Made by a program: the position numbers and the translations under genes. Shown one piece after another: positions 63,114 through 64,000 of a DNA stretch of 64,000 nucleotides (positions are counted from its first letter, which is position 1; each line of letters begins with the position of its first letter). The stretch is taken from positions 5,679-69,678 of the forward strand of contig NMRA01000538.1 of assembly GCA_002633005.1 (NCBI GenBank), read 5' to 3'. The notes under the pieces are model-generated. The model worked only from the letters and a program-made list of their open reading frames with translations, ran no database searches and was not told the DNA's origin. The stretch is from Phoronis australis. Its lineage: Eukaryota > Phoronida > Phoronidae.

Positions 63114-63187
63114 CTTAACACTACATAACAAAGTTTCTTCCTCTAGTTTGTCACCAACACTGGATGCCTGTGACAATGCTTGTCCAC
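63114..63187 (-). CDS. Internal exon of an unidentified minus-strand gene
   Basis: Acceptor GACTTTCAG and donor AAG|GTGAGTC frame GQALSQASSVGDKLEEETLL then CSVK. Phase 2 at its start, phase 0 at its end, matching the next exon. Further exons probably lie beyond 64000; a possible piece at about 63727-63760 is too short to call. Confidence 0.55.
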
Positions 63188-64000
63188 CTGAAAGTCATGT
63201 CAAACCATTGGAGCAAAAACAACATAAAAAAATGTCCAAGAGCAACGTAGAACAAGTACTCCACGTTTCAATGGCGTAGGCAATAAAGGTATATATTACA
63301 TTTTTTGAAGACACTTCTGGTCAATTTGGCACATTTTCTTACTAATAAAAGGTATTTTAACCACATATTAAGGCACTTACATCCAAAATAACGCTACTCA
63401 AGTAAGTTGCATACAGGTGCATACGCCTAATACCGGTGTAAAACATCCTTACACAACTTGTTTTGACAGTGCATTTCCCAAGATCACATTCTGTTAGGCT
63501 CATTTATAAAGTTTTAAGTGGCCAGTAGGAATAATACATGTATCACCTCAATTCATCGACTATAAGCTGCAACTTTAGATGTAAAGTAACTTAATTTTTC
63601 ATATTCGTACCGGATGAAAAAAATTAGTAGATTATTAATTGAACCAGACCTGAATCCTGCAAAACATTTGCTACAAAATGTTAATTAGAAACAGACAGTG
63701 TACTCCTCAGAAGGCACAGGTACCTTTCCCTTGGGGAGAGTGAGAGCCCTGCCTTATGTGATGCTATGCTTTAAAAACTGCCCAATCACATCGTGTGAAT
63801 CAGAAGATTACTCCAGTGTGGTACATAATTCCTCACTTTTCCAGTCTAGCCTGGACTAAAGTTTGGTGCAGAAAGCCTGAGGAAAAGCTCAATTCTTTAA
63901 ACTGAATTTTGTACACAACTTGTTGCTTGAAGAAATAATGTTTAGACAACAAGCATGTTTAAGCATGTAAATACCAATTTATTGACAGCTTTGTGGTGAC

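Overview
This window is repeat-rich, intron-rich DNA from a metazoan, most likely a marine invertebrate. I cannot name the species. The animal assignment rests on two multi-exon genes whose splice phases close exactly (an RNA polymerase II subunit and a secreted PAN-plus-fibrinogen lectin-like protein), and on the mix of L1/Tx1-like and Jockey-like LINEs, a DIRS-like tyrosine-recombinase retrotransposon, tRNA-derived SINEs, and TTAA-flanked, pogo-like and hAT-like DNA transposons. Three single N bases (29678, 39794, 43883) mark collapsed assembly gaps.

Layout. 1-12.7 kb is a transposon graveyard: a LINE 3' end, then two families of TTAA-flanked elements carrying broken THAP zinc fingers, one of them split by a 3.06 kb inverted-repeat element that has its own broken THAP domain. 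12733-20415 (+) is POLR2F/RPB6 in four coding exons; its last intron uses a GC-AG boundary, and its first intron holds two inverted-repeat elements and a Penelope-like end with a hammerhead-like motif. 21.1-24.9 kb (+) is a decayed L1/Tx1-like LINE. 25-29.7 kb holds little I can identify.

29856-57035 (+) is a five-exon gene for a secreted protein with a signal peptide, one PAN/apple domain and a complete fibrinogen C-terminal domain. Its introns hold most of the mobile DNA: a THAP-bearing TTAA element with two later insertions, a DIRS-like element with a 488 bp duplication at an N, a TTAA element nested inside a sister copy, LINE pieces, two convergent SINEs and several small fold-back elements. 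Downstream are tandem duplications, a stray piece of the DIRS repeat and, on the minus strand from about 63.2 to 59.0 kb, the 3' end of a gene I do not recognise.

The clearest novelty candidates are (1) the clustering of at least seven decayed THAP domains on at least three kinds of inverted-repeat element, (2) an 81-152 bp fold-back element seen three times with exact 5-bp target duplications, two confirmed by an empty site in a sister repeat, and (3) the PAN-fibrinogen protein. I see no CRISPR array, operon or other prokaryotic feature.
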